From UBA5209 sp034002865 (GTDB taxonomy: Bacteria; Patescibacteriota; Dojkabacteria; SC72): a DNA stretch of 64,000 bases. Position 1 is the stretch's first letter; every line of letters starts with the position of its first letter. A program made the translations under genes and the position numbers. The DNA is taken from the NCBI GenBank assembly GCA_034002865.1, contig JAVEZR010000002.1, positions 7,010 to 71,009 of the forward strand, written 5' to 3'. The notes under the pieces were generated by a model, which worked only from the letters and a program-made list of their open reading frames with translations, had not been told where the DNA came from and did no database searches. This document shows positions 9,900 through 17,870 of the stretch, in pieces.

Positions 9900-10161
9900 G
9901 TATTAATTTTATACCTTTAAGCGCTTCTAAAAAGCACTCACCCCAAGTAGTGGCATTAAATACCCAAGTGGATGCAAGTAAATCTACACCTTTAAAGGCC
10001 AATAATTTAGTATACTTACCTTCAGGAATAAATGTGACTTGTTTATCTTTATAATGACCAGTACATACTAAACCAAACCATGAATTAGTCTCAGATTCTA
10101 AGTCAGGAAAGGTGTGTAGAATTTCTTTTCTTAAAAGTTCTTCTAATTGTTCAATAGTCAT
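9880..10161 (-). CDS. Hypothetical protein, 93 aa
   Basis: No family recognised. A small protein, N-terminal helix (IEQLEELLRKEIL) followed by beta-type sequence with several Trp residues. It overlaps the deaminase stop by 4 bases and the nuclease start by 20, so it is translationally coupled within the nucleotide/replication operon. Confidence 0.6.
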   Translation of the reverse strand: MTIEQLEELLRKEILHTFPDLESETNSWFGLVCTGHYKDKQVTFIPEGKYTKLLAFKGVDLLASTWVFNATTWGECFLEALKGIKLIHGKCHE

Positions 10162-10655
10162 AAAGCGCCCTCCCCCAATTGCTCTACTATTACGCCAGCA
10201 GTTTTAAGAAGTCTGAGACCTTCTGTAGAGTTTTCCCATTCTTCTTTGTACACTAGTCTTTCTATACCAGTCTGTATAAGAAGCTTAGAGCATTCCATGC
10301 ATGGTGAAAGTGTTATATATACTGTGGCACCTTCCATTGCAATGCCATTCTTAGCTGCAAAAGCTATTAAGTTCTGCTCAGCATGTACTACTTCAGGTTT
10401 AGTAACCAGCTTATTTATGCCTTCTAAAAGCATAGGAATACTCAGCATTTCACAATTGTTGTCAAGCCCATTAGGTGTGCCATTATAAGCAGTAACAAGC
10501 ACCCTATTATCTTTAGCTAATACAGCGCCAACTTTACGCTTAGTAGCTGATGACAACTCAGCCCATATTTCAGCTGTTGCCATTAGTGTTTTATCAAACC
10601 TTTTTTGTCTTTCCATCGCAGCACCTACCCACCAACTTAAGCTAACAGGCCCCAT
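10158..10655 (-). CDS. Deoxycytidylate (dCMP) deaminase
   Basis: Converts dCMP to dUMP, feeding thymidylate synthesis. Zinc-site motifs are clear: HAE at residues 91-93 and PCMEC at 118-122. An N-terminal extension of about 13 residues precedes MERQKRFDK, which may be the true start; the ATG at 10655 overlaps the ligase stop (TAATG), which supports the longer form. In this phage it sits with two ThyA-family enzymes and a MazG-like enzyme, a set that controls the deoxypyrimidine pool. The G5 tract near the 3' end codes LGEG in frame. Confidence 0.92.
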   Translation of the reverse strand: MGPVSLSWWVGAAMERQKRFDKTLMATAEIWAELSSATKRKVGAVLAKDNRVLVTAYNGTPNGLDNNCEMLSIPMLLEGINKLVTKPEVVHAEQNLIAFAAKNGIAMEGATVYITLSPCMECSKLLIQTGIERLVYKEEWENSTEGLRLLKTAGVIVEQLGEGAL

Positions 10656-11521
10656 TATTTTAATCCTTGATAAACTGGCTGTATATATGATTCATGCTTA
10701 GTATCATAGGAAATCTCTACAACTTTACCTATGAAATACTCAACACCTTTAGCTCTCAATTCATCAGTAAGCCCACTGCCAACATTAACCGTTTCAAGTG
10801 TAATAGGGTCTTTTAATACCAATGACCCTATCATATTAGAGTATTTACCTTCACCTGATAGGCAACCTATGCATACTAAATCAGCAGTAGGCCTGAACTT
10901 TATTTTAAGAGCTGTCTTAACTCTACTACCTGGTTTATACATGTGTGATGGGTATTTAGCTATTGCGCCTTCCCAGCCCTGAGCTACTAGTTCCTTAGCA
11001 ACTTTAGCAGCATCACTAAATGACATTAATGTGTGTTTTGCCTTCACTAGACCCGTCAGCTCAAGCTTATTAAGTACACGTAGTCTATCTTCAAAGTTTG
11101 GATAGGAGTTACCATAGGCACTAGCATTTATTATGTCAAACACTACAAAAGTTTCCTTAGCCACGTTTATTTCACTGTGGATACCTTTAGAAAACTCCGT
11201 TCTCCAAGTAGTGGTGTTACCAGCAAATCTCCTATCTCCAAGCTTGCCTTTGCTAGCACCTATATACTCAGCCTCTAGTATGAACTCTTCATCTAGATGC
11301 TTAAGCCCAGAGCATATCAATCTCTCCAGCGCTGGCAATCTAAACTCTTTATTACCAGAGGTAAAAAATGATATATTTCTACCTCTTTTATGTATTTGTA
11401 TATAATGCCCATCATACTTGGTGGACACCATTACATTTGGGTTGGATTTTGTGAGCGCTATAAGCTGTTTAGTGCTTAGCTTGCTTATATCCGTAGCTTT
11501 ACACTGTTCAATCATACGCAT
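10655..11521 (-). CDS. ATP-dependent DNA ligase, 288 aa
   Basis: Seals nicks using ATP. Motif I with the adenylated lysine is KYDGH (K35), followed by LEAEYIG, motif IV EGAIAKYP and motif V ALKIKFRP, then an OB-fold C-terminal region (GSGLTDELR). The compact length matches the minimal phage ligases. It would join Okazaki fragments made with the primase, polymerase and exonuclease of the same block. Its start overlaps the upstream exonuclease stop by 10 bases. Confidence 0.92.
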   Translation of the reverse strand: MRMIEQCKATDISKLSTKQLIALTKSNPNVMVSTKYDGHYIQIHKRGRNISFFTSGNKEFRLPALERLICSGLKHLDEEFILEAEYIGASKGKLGDRRFAGNTTTWRTEFSKGIHSEINVAKETFVVFDIINASAYGNSYPNFEDRLRVLNKLELTGLVKAKHTLMSFSDAAKVAKELVAQGWEGAIAKYPSHMYKPGSRVKTALKIKFRPTADLVCIGCLSGEGKYSNMIGSLVLKDPITLETVNVGSGLTDELRAKGVEYFIGKVVEISYDTKHESYIQPVYQGLK

Positions 11522-12111
11522 TTTACACCGCCAAGATAAGTGTTAACCAAGTAATGATGCAGTTCTCTAGTAGCTAGCACATCAGATAAGGAGTTGTGGG
11601 CGTCACTCAAAGTAATACCAGTAGCCTTACAAGCTGCTTCAAGGGTTTGTCTATAACCCGTTCCTATAGCACCGGTATGCACCAGATATTTTACAAGTGC
11701 ATATACATCTAAGTGCCTATAGTCTAAGTAATTAGCATAGGCAGTAGACCCACAATCAATAAACAACTCCTGCAAAAAGCCGGCATCAAACTCTGAGTTA
11801 TATGCGTTAAAAATAAATTTATCTTTAGCGTCATATTTATTCACATACTTGCCCATAAGTGCAGTTATAGATGTAAGGGCTTCTCTAGCTGGCAAGAACC
11901 CAGCAAACTGCTCTTCTTTGTAGCCATTTATCTCTAGCGCTTTGGGAGATATAGCTATAGGCCTTTTGTATGATAGTGGGTTGATTTCGAGTGTCAACTG
12001 GTCAACTAATGCGCCATTTATATCTACTAATAAAGATATAGCTATAATACCATTAGTCAACTTACTTAAGCCAGTAGTTTCAGTGTCCACAAAAAGAAGT
12101 TTCTTATCCAT
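11512..12111 (-). CDS. DEDDh 3'-5' exonuclease (DnaQ-like)
   Basis: Exonuclease fold with motif I FVDTETTG (residues 7-14), motif II NAYNSEFDAGFL and motif III HNSLSDVLATRELH (the H-x4-D of the DEDDh class). Single-domain, 199 aa. The polymerase has its own proofreading domain, so this may be a repair or RNA-processing nuclease. The start has CGGAGG upstream. Confidence 0.9.
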   Translation of the reverse strand: MDKKLLFVDTETTGLSKLTNGIIAISLLVDINGALVDQLTLEINPLSYKRPIAISPKALEINGYKEEQFAGFLPAREALTSITALMGKYVNKYDAKDKFIFNAYNSEFDAGFLQELFIDCGSTAYANYLDYRHLDVYALVKYLVHTGAIGTGYRQTLEAACKATGITLSDAHNSLSDVLATRELHHYLVNTYLGGVKCV

Positions 12112-12607
12112 GTAAATCCTCCGATTTTATAAAGTCATTACCTACTTTTTTACCTTTTCTATCCCATATAACTTTAAGAGCTTCATACCAGCAATCTAAC
12201 TTGTAATTATCCCCACCAGGCAAAGCATCCCATATCTGCTGAAATTTACCTACACCAGGCGTTTTGATAGCCTCTCTAGTAAGTCTTAAAAAAACATCTA
12301 CTATAGCAGTGCTATCTGAATGCTTAAATGAGCAGACGAAAGGCTTGAATGGTGTTTTAGCTCTATGCCTCAGTGTCACTGATACAACTAAAATATCACC
12401 TACTGCATCTACTTTATCAACGCTAGTATTAGCTTTAGTGAATTCATAGATTTCTTCACCAAGCTTAAGTAACTGCATATTATAGTCGTCATTAGGAATT
12501 AAACCACGCTCCCTAGCCCAGAACTCAGTGGCTTCTTCTAGCACCATTATTTTGTCGTCAACCTTAGTCAAACAGTCTAACCTAAAGGCTATTCCATCAA
12601 GTGTCAT
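12104..12607 (-). CDS. MazG-like nucleotide pyrophosphohydrolase
   Basis: Removes pyrophosphate from (d)NTPs. The all-helical MazG signature is seen: WARERGLIPNDDYNMQLLKL, the metal-binding GEEIYEF, and DKVDAVGDILVVSVTL. The C-terminal segment WYEALKVIWDRKGKK is also typical of phage MazG-like proteins. Next to two predicted dCMP-type ThyA-family enzymes, it is a candidate dCTPase in the sense of T4 gp56, but substrate is not visible in the sequence. Confidence 0.85.
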   Translation of the reverse strand: MTLDGIAFRLDCLTKVDDKIMVLEEATEFWARERGLIPNDDYNMQLLKLGEEIYEFTKANTSVDKVDAVGDILVVSVTLRHRAKTPFKPFVCSFKHSDSTAIVDVFLRLTREAIKTPGVGKFQQIWDALPGGDNYKLDCWYEALKVIWDRKGKKVGNDFIKSEDLHG

Positions 12608-12842
12608 AAAATTTACCTCGCATTATTTCATGTTTTAAACTTTCTTCAGAGAAAGGATGCAATACCACACCATCTAACATGTAGACTAACATAGCTACAT
12701 CTATAGATGCCAAAAATCTATTCTTCCTATATTCACTAATCATAGACTTTGACATTTTAAGCTTGTTTGCTACTTCAGTAGCATTCATACCTTGGTTTTG
12801 TATGTGATTATTTATATAATCACTGATTAAAATTATAGCCAT
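12597..12842 (-). CDS. Small HTH regulator (Cro/CI/XRE-like), 81 aa
   Basis: The helix-turn-helix is visible at NATEVANKLKMSKSMISEYR. The frame opens at 12872, but AGGAGG lies just upstream of 12845-12842 and the ATG at 12842 (MAIILISDYINN) is the best start. It is the first gene after a palindromic intergenic region, so it probably represses its own leftward operon (12842 down to 8085). With no integrase in the unit it is more likely a lytic-timing regulator than a prophage repressor. Confidence 0.78.
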   Translation of the reverse strand: MAIILISDYINNHIQNQGMNATEVANKLKMSKSMISEYRKNRFLASIDVAMLVYMLDGVVLHPFSEESLKHEIMRGKFYDT

Positions 12843-12871
12843 CATACCTCCTAATTCTAGCCTGTATCGCA

Positions 12872-12917
12872 ATATAAATAATCATGTAATAGGGATATAT
12901 TATATGATTATTTATAT
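12872..12917. promoter_or_regulatory. 14-bp inverted repeat around a -10 box upstream of HTH gene
   Basis: Perfect arms ATATAAATAATCAT (12872-12885) and its complement (12904-12917) are separated by 18 bases. On the minus strand TATAAT lies at 12904-12899, 16 bases from TGTAAC (12926-12921), a candidate promoter for the HTH operon. The arms overlap the -10 side, so this could be an operator. Confidence 0.55.
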
Positions 12918-12923
12918 CTCGTT

Positions 12924-12957
12924 ACAGGTCAAAATATGGGCCCATATTTTGACCTGT
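12924..12957. promoter_or_regulatory. 34-bp perfect palindrome with no spacer (operator candidate)
   Basis: ACAGGTCAAAATATGGG is followed immediately by its exact reverse complement. One arm overlaps the candidate -35 box of the HTH operon. A further half-site ACAGGTC lies at 13015-13021. This looks like a dimer or tetramer binding site for the adjacent HTH protein; the transcript could also fold as a terminator for the upstream gene, but there is no U-tract. Confidence 0.65.
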
Positions 12958-13042
12958 GATGATATTTAATTTATATCAATATATAATATATCAAAATAAA
13001 ATTTATGTATCACCACAGGTCGTTCTATGGATTCTTATTTAA

Positions 13043-13753
13043 TTATTGCTTCCTCCAAAAATTCATGTCTTCAACTATTTTTTTAAGTGAAGGCACATAT
13101 TTGTCATACACATGTATATTTACAAAGTGCCAATGCTGTATACCCATAGGAATGTCAAGTTCCTTAGCTATAAGCTTATGCACATCCAGCTGCCATGCAG
13201 CGTCACTCTCTATAAATCCGCGCTTAAGGTCACAACTACGCATAGATATATAGGAATTCAGCTTGCCTTCACGCACAGTATAGGCAGCATATACAGTACA
13301 TGGGTGGTCATTTTCAGACAACTTATGTATGAAAGGATTAGCGTAGTATATTACAGCCCTTCTTGACTGCGGGTCTTTTTTAAGCTCAGCTATAACTGAG
13401 GATAACTGATAGCCATTGTGAGGACTGAGTATCAAAAACCCATAGTTACTAAACACAAAGCCATTAGCGTCGGCCGCCCCTTTCCACTTCTTGGGAGTAT
13501 CTGGGCTCTCTAAGTCTACTCTAGGGTAAGCACTAAGAAACCAACTTACTTCCTCTAAGTATGCTGCCCTGTCAAATTTGAAATCCTGCCCAAAGTTAAA
13601 AAAGCACTCTTGGGCATTGTGAACGTCAAGTGCTAATGTGATATTAGTAAGCTCGAGCATCTTCTTGCCGCGAACTTCTACTTCTTCACCATTAGTTACG
13701 AGTCGTGACATAAGAGACTCTATAGAGTTTATCGTCGCATTGTGGTTAATCAT
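13043..13753 (-). CDS. Thymidylate synthase family protein, paralogue B (predicted dCMP methyl/hydroxymethylase)
   Basis: ThyA-fold protein of 236 aa. Catalytic Cys is C152 (NDHPCTVY), the phosphate-binding RSxD is at 172-175, and the HxY pair is H214/Y216 (NIHVYDKY). Spacing to E. coli ThyA is exact: Cys to Arg is 20 residues and the residue 30 before the His (ThyA Asn177) is D184. Asp at this position is the family change linked with dCMP rather than dUMP. The start at 13753 has GGAGG 5 bases upstream. It overlaps paralogue A by 8 bases. Whether it methylates or hydroxymethylates cannot be read from sequence. Confidence 0.85.
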   Translation of the reverse strand: MINHNATINSIESLMSRLVTNGEEVEVRGKKMLELTNITLALDVHNAQECFFNFGQDFKFDRAAYLEEVSWFLSAYPRVDLESPDTPKKWKGAADANGFVFSNYGFLILSPHNGYQLSSVIAELKKDPQSRRAVIYYANPFIHKLSENDHPCTVYAAYTVREGKLNSYISMRSCDLKRGFIESDAAWQLDVHKLIAKELDIPMGIQHWHFVNIHVYDKYVPSLKKIVEDMNFWRKQ

Positions 13754-14456
13754 TACTTCCTCCAAAAAGTTTATCAAGGTCATTGAAATGTCTATCGTAC
13801 AAATGCAAACTAGCCGCATGCCAATAGATATTTCCTACCTCTCTAGCTGTTTTTCCAGCTATTTTTTTAAGCATAAATTGCTGCCATAATAGGTCAGCGC
13901 CTATAAGCCCATACCGTATATCATTGCTTCTCATAGAAACTACTGCATTAAGCTTATCGTCTCTAAAAAGATAGCTCACATACATAGTGCATATATGGTC
14001 ATTACCACCTAAATAGTGCATGTATGGGTTGGTATAGTATGCTACTGCCTTTCTAGTGTCTTTAGGCCCAGCTTGCAATTCCTTAACAACATTATTAAAC
14101 TGACTGCCATTCTGAGCGCTAAACATAAGATAGCCATAATTGCTATTTATTTTAGCATTTTCATCAGCAATCTGCGCCCATATCTTAGCTGTCTTACCTA
14201 TTTTTGACACATCAAGCGATTGTGAAAGATACCAGTCCATTTCTTCTTCTACATAAGTAAGTGACGGCTTAAAGTTTCCTATATGTATTTCACAACACTC
14301 ATTAGCATCAAATACTAACGTTTGGTTAATGAGCTCTACTGTATTAGAAGTTTTAAAACCATTTACTGGCACAGACCTTCCTTCTTTTATATAATGCATT
14401 AACTTCAATACATGCATTATTGGTATTTCATTATTTGTCAGTGAGTGCTTACTCAT
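13746..14456 (-). CDS. Thymidylate synthase family protein, paralogue A (predicted dCMP methyl/hydroxymethylase)
   Basis: ThyA-fold protein of 236 aa. KIWAQIADEN and NYGYLMF match the ThyA IWDEWADEN and YG region. Catalytic Cys is C156 (NDHICTMY), RSND is at 176-179 and H218/Y220 form SLHLY. As in paralogue B, the residue 30 before the His is Asp (D188) instead of Asn177. The two paralogues are clearly diverged tandem duplicates, which is unusual: one enzyme normally suffices. AAGGAG lies 7 bases before the start. It overlaps the DUF5664 gene stop. Confidence 0.87.
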   Translation of the reverse strand: MSKHSLTNNEIPIMHVLKLMHYIKEGRSVPVNGFKTSNTVELINQTLVFDANECCEIHIGNFKPSLTYVEEEMDWYLSQSLDVSKIGKTAKIWAQIADENAKINSNYGYLMFSAQNGSQFNNVVKELQAGPKDTRKAVAYYTNPYMHYLGGNDHICTMYVSYLFRDDKLNAVVSMRSNDIRYGLIGADLLWQQFMLKKIAGKTAREVGNIYWHAASLHLYDRHFNDLDKLFGGSND

Positions 14457-15177
14457 CTTCTATCTCCTTAGCTATAGCTGCTACGCTTGCTTTTAGTGTA
14501 GCCGATTCAGTATCGAAAAAATGCAGAAACATAGCGTTGCATGCTAAGTGTGCCAAGTGTGGACATCCTGAATCAGTATCTATTATTTCTCCGCTTCTCC
14601 AAGCATTTAAATGCCTCATGAGCGCATCCACATAATGCTCTTGCTGCTCAATAGTAGCTTGCTTCCAGTTATTTCTAGCATATTTAGCTGCCCCGATAGT
14701 CATAACTTTAACCATAGCTTTTTCAAACTCAGGTGTTAGACAATTAAACATTAATTTAGGAGTGTCTAATGACTCCTTCATTAGTCCTTCTGTCTTGCGA
14801 GAAGAGTCAACATTAGAAGCTGAAATATTAAGAAACCATGAATACAATACCTCATAAAACTCTTCTTCAGTTATAGATGATGCGTGGCGATAGTCTTTAT
14901 AATACTTATATTTTTTAGTGTTAACGTCGTACTCACGTGTATGGTGATAGTCTTTATAATACTTATATTTTTTAGTGTTAACGTCGTACTCACGTGTATA
15001 CTGCACACCAACATAGCAAAAGCTAAAGTCTACTAGATACTTTTGTATAGCTGACATTTCTGAGCTAGTTAATTCCCGTCCTCCTCTGTGTAGAACTTCC
15101 TTAACAAACATATCCTTCATCTTATCATCATGTGCGCATATCTTAATGCCATTATGAAAGTCTATAACAGTATGCAT
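14449..15177 (-). CDS. DUF5664 dATP/dGTP pyrophosphohydrolase-type protein with inserted tandem repeat
   Basis: The C-terminal half has the DUF5664 pattern: FEKAMVKVMTIGAAKYARNNW, HYVDALMRHLNAWRSGE, DTDSGCPHLAHLACNAMFL. The family is annotated as dATP/dGTP diphosphohydrolase and resembles MazG in fold. The N-terminal half is not recognised and contains an exact 19-residue tandem repeat beginning TREYDVNTKKYKYYKDY. The ATG at 15177 follows GAGGTG and comes right after the exonuclease stop; a longer frame to 15195 is less likely. Confidence 0.85.
   Translation of the reverse strand: MHTVIDFHNGIKICAHDDKMKDMFVKEVLHRGGRELTSSEMSAIQKYLVDFSFCYVGVQYTREYDVNTKKYKYYKDYHHTREYDVNTKKYKYYKDYRHASSITEEEFYEVLYSWFLNISASNVDSSRKTEGLMKESLDTPKLMFNCLTPEFEKAMVKVMTIGAAKYARNNWKQATIEQQEHYVDALMRHLNAWRSGEIIDTDSGCPHLAHLACNAMFLHFFDTESATLKASVAAIAKEIEDE
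14889..15000. repeat. 57-bp in-frame tandem duplication inside the DUF5664 gene
   Basis: Two near-identical 57-base copies start at 14889 and 14946, encoding 19 residues twice. The copies match for at least 54 bases, so the duplication is recent or maintained. Confidence 0.9.
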
Positions 15178-15178
15178 A

Positions 15179-16114
15179 CTACACCTCAGGCTCAAAAGTT
15201 TTTATGTAGTAGTTGCCATTACTATCTACACTTAACAAATTCATATTTACTAAGTTCATAGTAGCTAGTGCCTCTATTTGAGACAGTCCTACAGATTCAT
15301 ATGCCCTGACTAGACCTTCCCATAATTCTGAGGCACTCATGTTTTCATTTATGAATTTAAGCGCTTTCTTAGGGCCTATGCCTGGGCAACCTTTTATATT
15401 ATCACTTGTGTCACCAACTATACACTGTAGATATGGCCACATGCGGGCTTGACTCTCAGTAACGTCGCACCATTTCATATCTATGTTGTGATAAGATGAC
15501 TCATAATAGTTAAAGTGTGTGCCTGCTACTGCATTAAGCACATCCTTATCCAGCGCTACCAGAATAAAAGTGGGGTCAGCTTTTTTAAGAAACACCACTG
15601 CATCATCAGCTTCAAAATTTTCATGCGCGAATACTTCTAAATTTAAAGCTTTAAAAGAATCACTAACATCTACATTAAGCCATAAATTTGTTTTCATCTT
15701 AGCTAGGCCAGCAGGTACTCTTTTATCAACCCTGTTAGCTTTATATGAAGATTCGAGTTTATATCTAAACCCGGCTCTACCAATAGTCAAATGAAGTTGG
15801 GCTTTTCTACATCCAGTTAAATCGAATATTTTCTGAATTTTAGCTACTATATTAGCCATAGCTAATTCTTCATTACATCTGTAAACAGAGATAGCAGTAG
15901 CTAGGGTAGAGCACCCATTATCAGCCAGTATAGTTTGCCATTCTTCTTCAGAGTAATCATCTTTAATGATTATCTCCTCTACCTCAGCATCTACACAAGC
16001 GTTATATACTATTGTGTCTGCATCAATAAGTGCAGTGAATTCATTGGCTGGTGGTAGTACTATACCTCCTTCGCCAATTGACATATCTGAGTATTCTTCA
16101 TTAGATTCACACAT
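15179..16114 (-). CDS. 5'-3' exonuclease (T7 gp6 / Pol I N-domain type)
   Basis: Removes RNA primers and degrades DNA 5' to 3'. Metal-binding acidic motifs are seen at LIDADTIVY, FEADDAVVFL and VALDKDVLN, followed by the H3TH signature CIVGDTSDNIKGCPGIGPKKA. Length (311 aa) agrees with T5/T7-type enzymes. The gene directly follows and overlaps the polymerase (TAATG), giving the polymerase and 5' nuclease as two coupled proteins. Confidence 0.93.
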   Translation of the reverse strand: MCESNEEYSDMSIGEGGIVLPPANEFTALIDADTIVYNACVDAEVEEIIIKDDYSEEEWQTILADNGCSTLATAISVYRCNEELAMANIVAKIQKIFDLTGCRKAQLHLTIGRAGFRYKLESSYKANRVDKRVPAGLAKMKTNLWLNVDVSDSFKALNLEVFAHENFEADDAVVFLKKADPTFILVALDKDVLNAVAGTHFNYYESSYHNIDMKWCDVTESQARMWPYLQCIVGDTSDNIKGCPGIGPKKALKFINENMSASELWEGLVRAYESVGLSQIEALATMNLVNMNLLSVDSNGNYYIKTFEPEV

Positions 16115-17784
16115 TAAATTACCTCCTGATATCTAACATATTCTATTTCAACTTCCATAGGGATGTCTTTATAATGCATTATAGAAGCCTTACTTATCTG
16201 TTTCCAAGCTTCCTCCATATTGCGTTTAAGTACATCTGACCAGTAAGCTTCTTGCTCCTCAGGCACACATAATATAATCTCATCATGCACTACATTTATA
16301 ATGTACTCAAGTATTTTTTCATTAGTTTCTTTTGCCGCATAGTGTATAGCTAATTTTGTACACTCAGCAGTTGACCCTTGCACTGGCCCATTTATACCAT
16401 CAGTACCTAGCTTTGGTTTAACCACTCTACCCATCGCTGTTCTATACACATAGGTACCACGCTTAACGCCTTCCCATACAGCACCATGGTATTTTTTAAT
16501 ATTTGGGTACATAGTAAAGTACTTAGCTTTAGCTTCTTTAGCTTCTTGAGTAGTGAATACTACACCGTATTCAACAAAAGCATACTCTTTAAATCGCTCA
16601 TCTGACATACCAAAAATAAAGCCGAAGTTTACGGCTTTAGCTTTTTGTCTTTCATCTTTAGTTACATCTTCTAAGCGCTTACTCTGCACCTCAGCAGCAA
16701 CTGCTTTATGCAAATCTATTTTAGCAACTAGTTGTGCATACATATTAGGCTCTTTAAATATAGCACAACCAAATCTAAGTTCAATGGTGGGGTAGTCACC
16801 CTTAACTATAACATAACCTTTAGGAGGTTGTATTAAATACTTAAGAGCTCTTGGTATTTGCTGAGAATTTATGCCTCTTCTTAAGTTACCACCAGTGGAA
16901 GTGAATCTACCAGTTATAGCACCTGCTACATTAAACCTAGTTTCTACTACTGGGAAGCTGTAACTATCTAAAAGATTTTTACGTTTTAAATGGCGTCTCT
17001 GGTCATATATAAGTTTAGCCGTTTTCCCTATAGCGCCTTTATCTTCAGTTATTAAATGAATAAGAGTCTCTTTATTAGTTGAGGGTGTGCCAAGAACTTT
17101 TTTACATTGCTTAGGGGAATTTACATTTAAACATCCTAATTGTGGCTTAATCTCAGCTATTTTCTCATCTACTATAGCTTTCTCTTTAGCTACACTAGCT
17201 TGGTGCATAGGTATACCGTTTTGCTGGTATCTTATAGCGTAATACTGACTTTTTACATCCAGCTGGTAAGCTTTATTATTAGCTATAACTGCCTGTATTT
17301 TAGCATCCTTATACATTTTGTTAAGAACTATGCAGTCAGTAGCTGCATATTTATACTGGTCAGCTGTTAGCTTAACTCCTTTCTTAAACCCTTCTTTTTG
17401 CATAGCTTTCTTATCTATATCTTTGTAAAAATGAGTATAGCCCATTTTATCGATTACTTTATCAAGTGGGTATTCGCGAAAGGAAGGATATGCAGTTCTT
17501 ACCGCAAAGAATAAATCATCAAATTTTTTCATAGGCAGATTTAACAAACCTAAGTCATAGGCACTGTTGTACCATACTGCATGCTTAGGTGCAAGCCAAT
17601 TAGTTATTTCTGTTTCATCCAAAATATCAGTATCAAGAATGTAAACTAAGTCATTTACGTCAGGTTGAAAAACTTGCAGTAAACGTAAATTTATGTATAA
17701 CCCATCACTTTCAGTATCTGAAAATAATGGATGTGTATTGCTAAGGTGAGATACTTCGGAAAGGTCTTCAATAATCTTGTACAT
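16114..17784 (-). CDS. Family A DNA polymerase with 3'-5' exonuclease, 556 aa
   Basis: Replicative polymerase. Proofreading motifs: ExoI SDTESDG (D23/E25), ExoII NSAYD, ExoIII YAATD. Polymerase motifs: A KGDYPTIELR, B RQKAKAVNFGFIFG, C VVHDEI. Motif A has Pro-Thr where the usual form is DYSQIELR, and motif B ends in FG instead of YG. At 556 aa it is shorter than T7 gp5, consistent with lack of the thioredoxin-binding loop. CTGGAG precedes the start; a terminator separates it from the SSB gene upstream. Confidence 0.95.
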   Translation of the reverse strand: MYKIIEDLSEVSHLSNTHPLFSDTESDGLYINLRLLQVFQPDVNDLVYILDTDILDETEITNWLAPKHAVWYNSAYDLGLLNLPMKKFDDLFFAVRTAYPSFREYPLDKVIDKMGYTHFYKDIDKKAMQKEGFKKGVKLTADQYKYAATDCIVLNKMYKDAKIQAVIANNKAYQLDVKSQYYAIRYQQNGIPMHQASVAKEKAIVDEKIAEIKPQLGCLNVNSPKQCKKVLGTPSTNKETLIHLITEDKGAIGKTAKLIYDQRRHLKRKNLLDSYSFPVVETRFNVAGAITGRFTSTGGNLRRGINSQQIPRALKYLIQPPKGYVIVKGDYPTIELRFGCAIFKEPNMYAQLVAKIDLHKAVAAEVQSKRLEDVTKDERQKAKAVNFGFIFGMSDERFKEYAFVEYGVVFTTQEAKEAKAKYFTMYPNIKKYHGAVWEGVKRGTYVYRTAMGRVVKPKLGTDGINGPVQGSTAECTKLAIHYAAKETNEKILEYIINVVHDEIILCVPEEQEAYWSDVLKRNMEEAWKQISKASIMHYKDIPMEVEIEYVRYQEVI

Positions 17785-17828
17785 TAAAAACTCCAGTTTG
17801 ATTGAACTATACAGTAAATATACAAAAA

Positions 17829-17855
17829 TGGCGGGAGTGGATAAGTCTCCCGCCA
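17829..17855 (-). terminator. Rho-independent terminator after SSB gene
   Basis: A 9-bp GC-rich stem (17829-17837 with 17847-17855, arm TGGCGGGAG) is followed on the minus strand by TTTTTGTATA. It ends or attenuates transcription after the SSB gene and before the polymerase. Confidence 0.85.
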
Positions 17856-17870
17856 GTGAGGAACTATGGG

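Noticed and set aside
10158..10180. Third G5-tract frameshift at the end of the dCMP deaminase gene
   Set aside because: The existing frame ends normally a few residues after the conserved domain and overlaps the next gene by 4 bases as other neighbours do.
12597..12957. Lysogeny switch of a temperate phage
   Set aside because: There is a repressor-like HTH gene and operators, but no integrase, excisionase, partition gene or attachment site was found, and the gene is co-oriented with replication genes.
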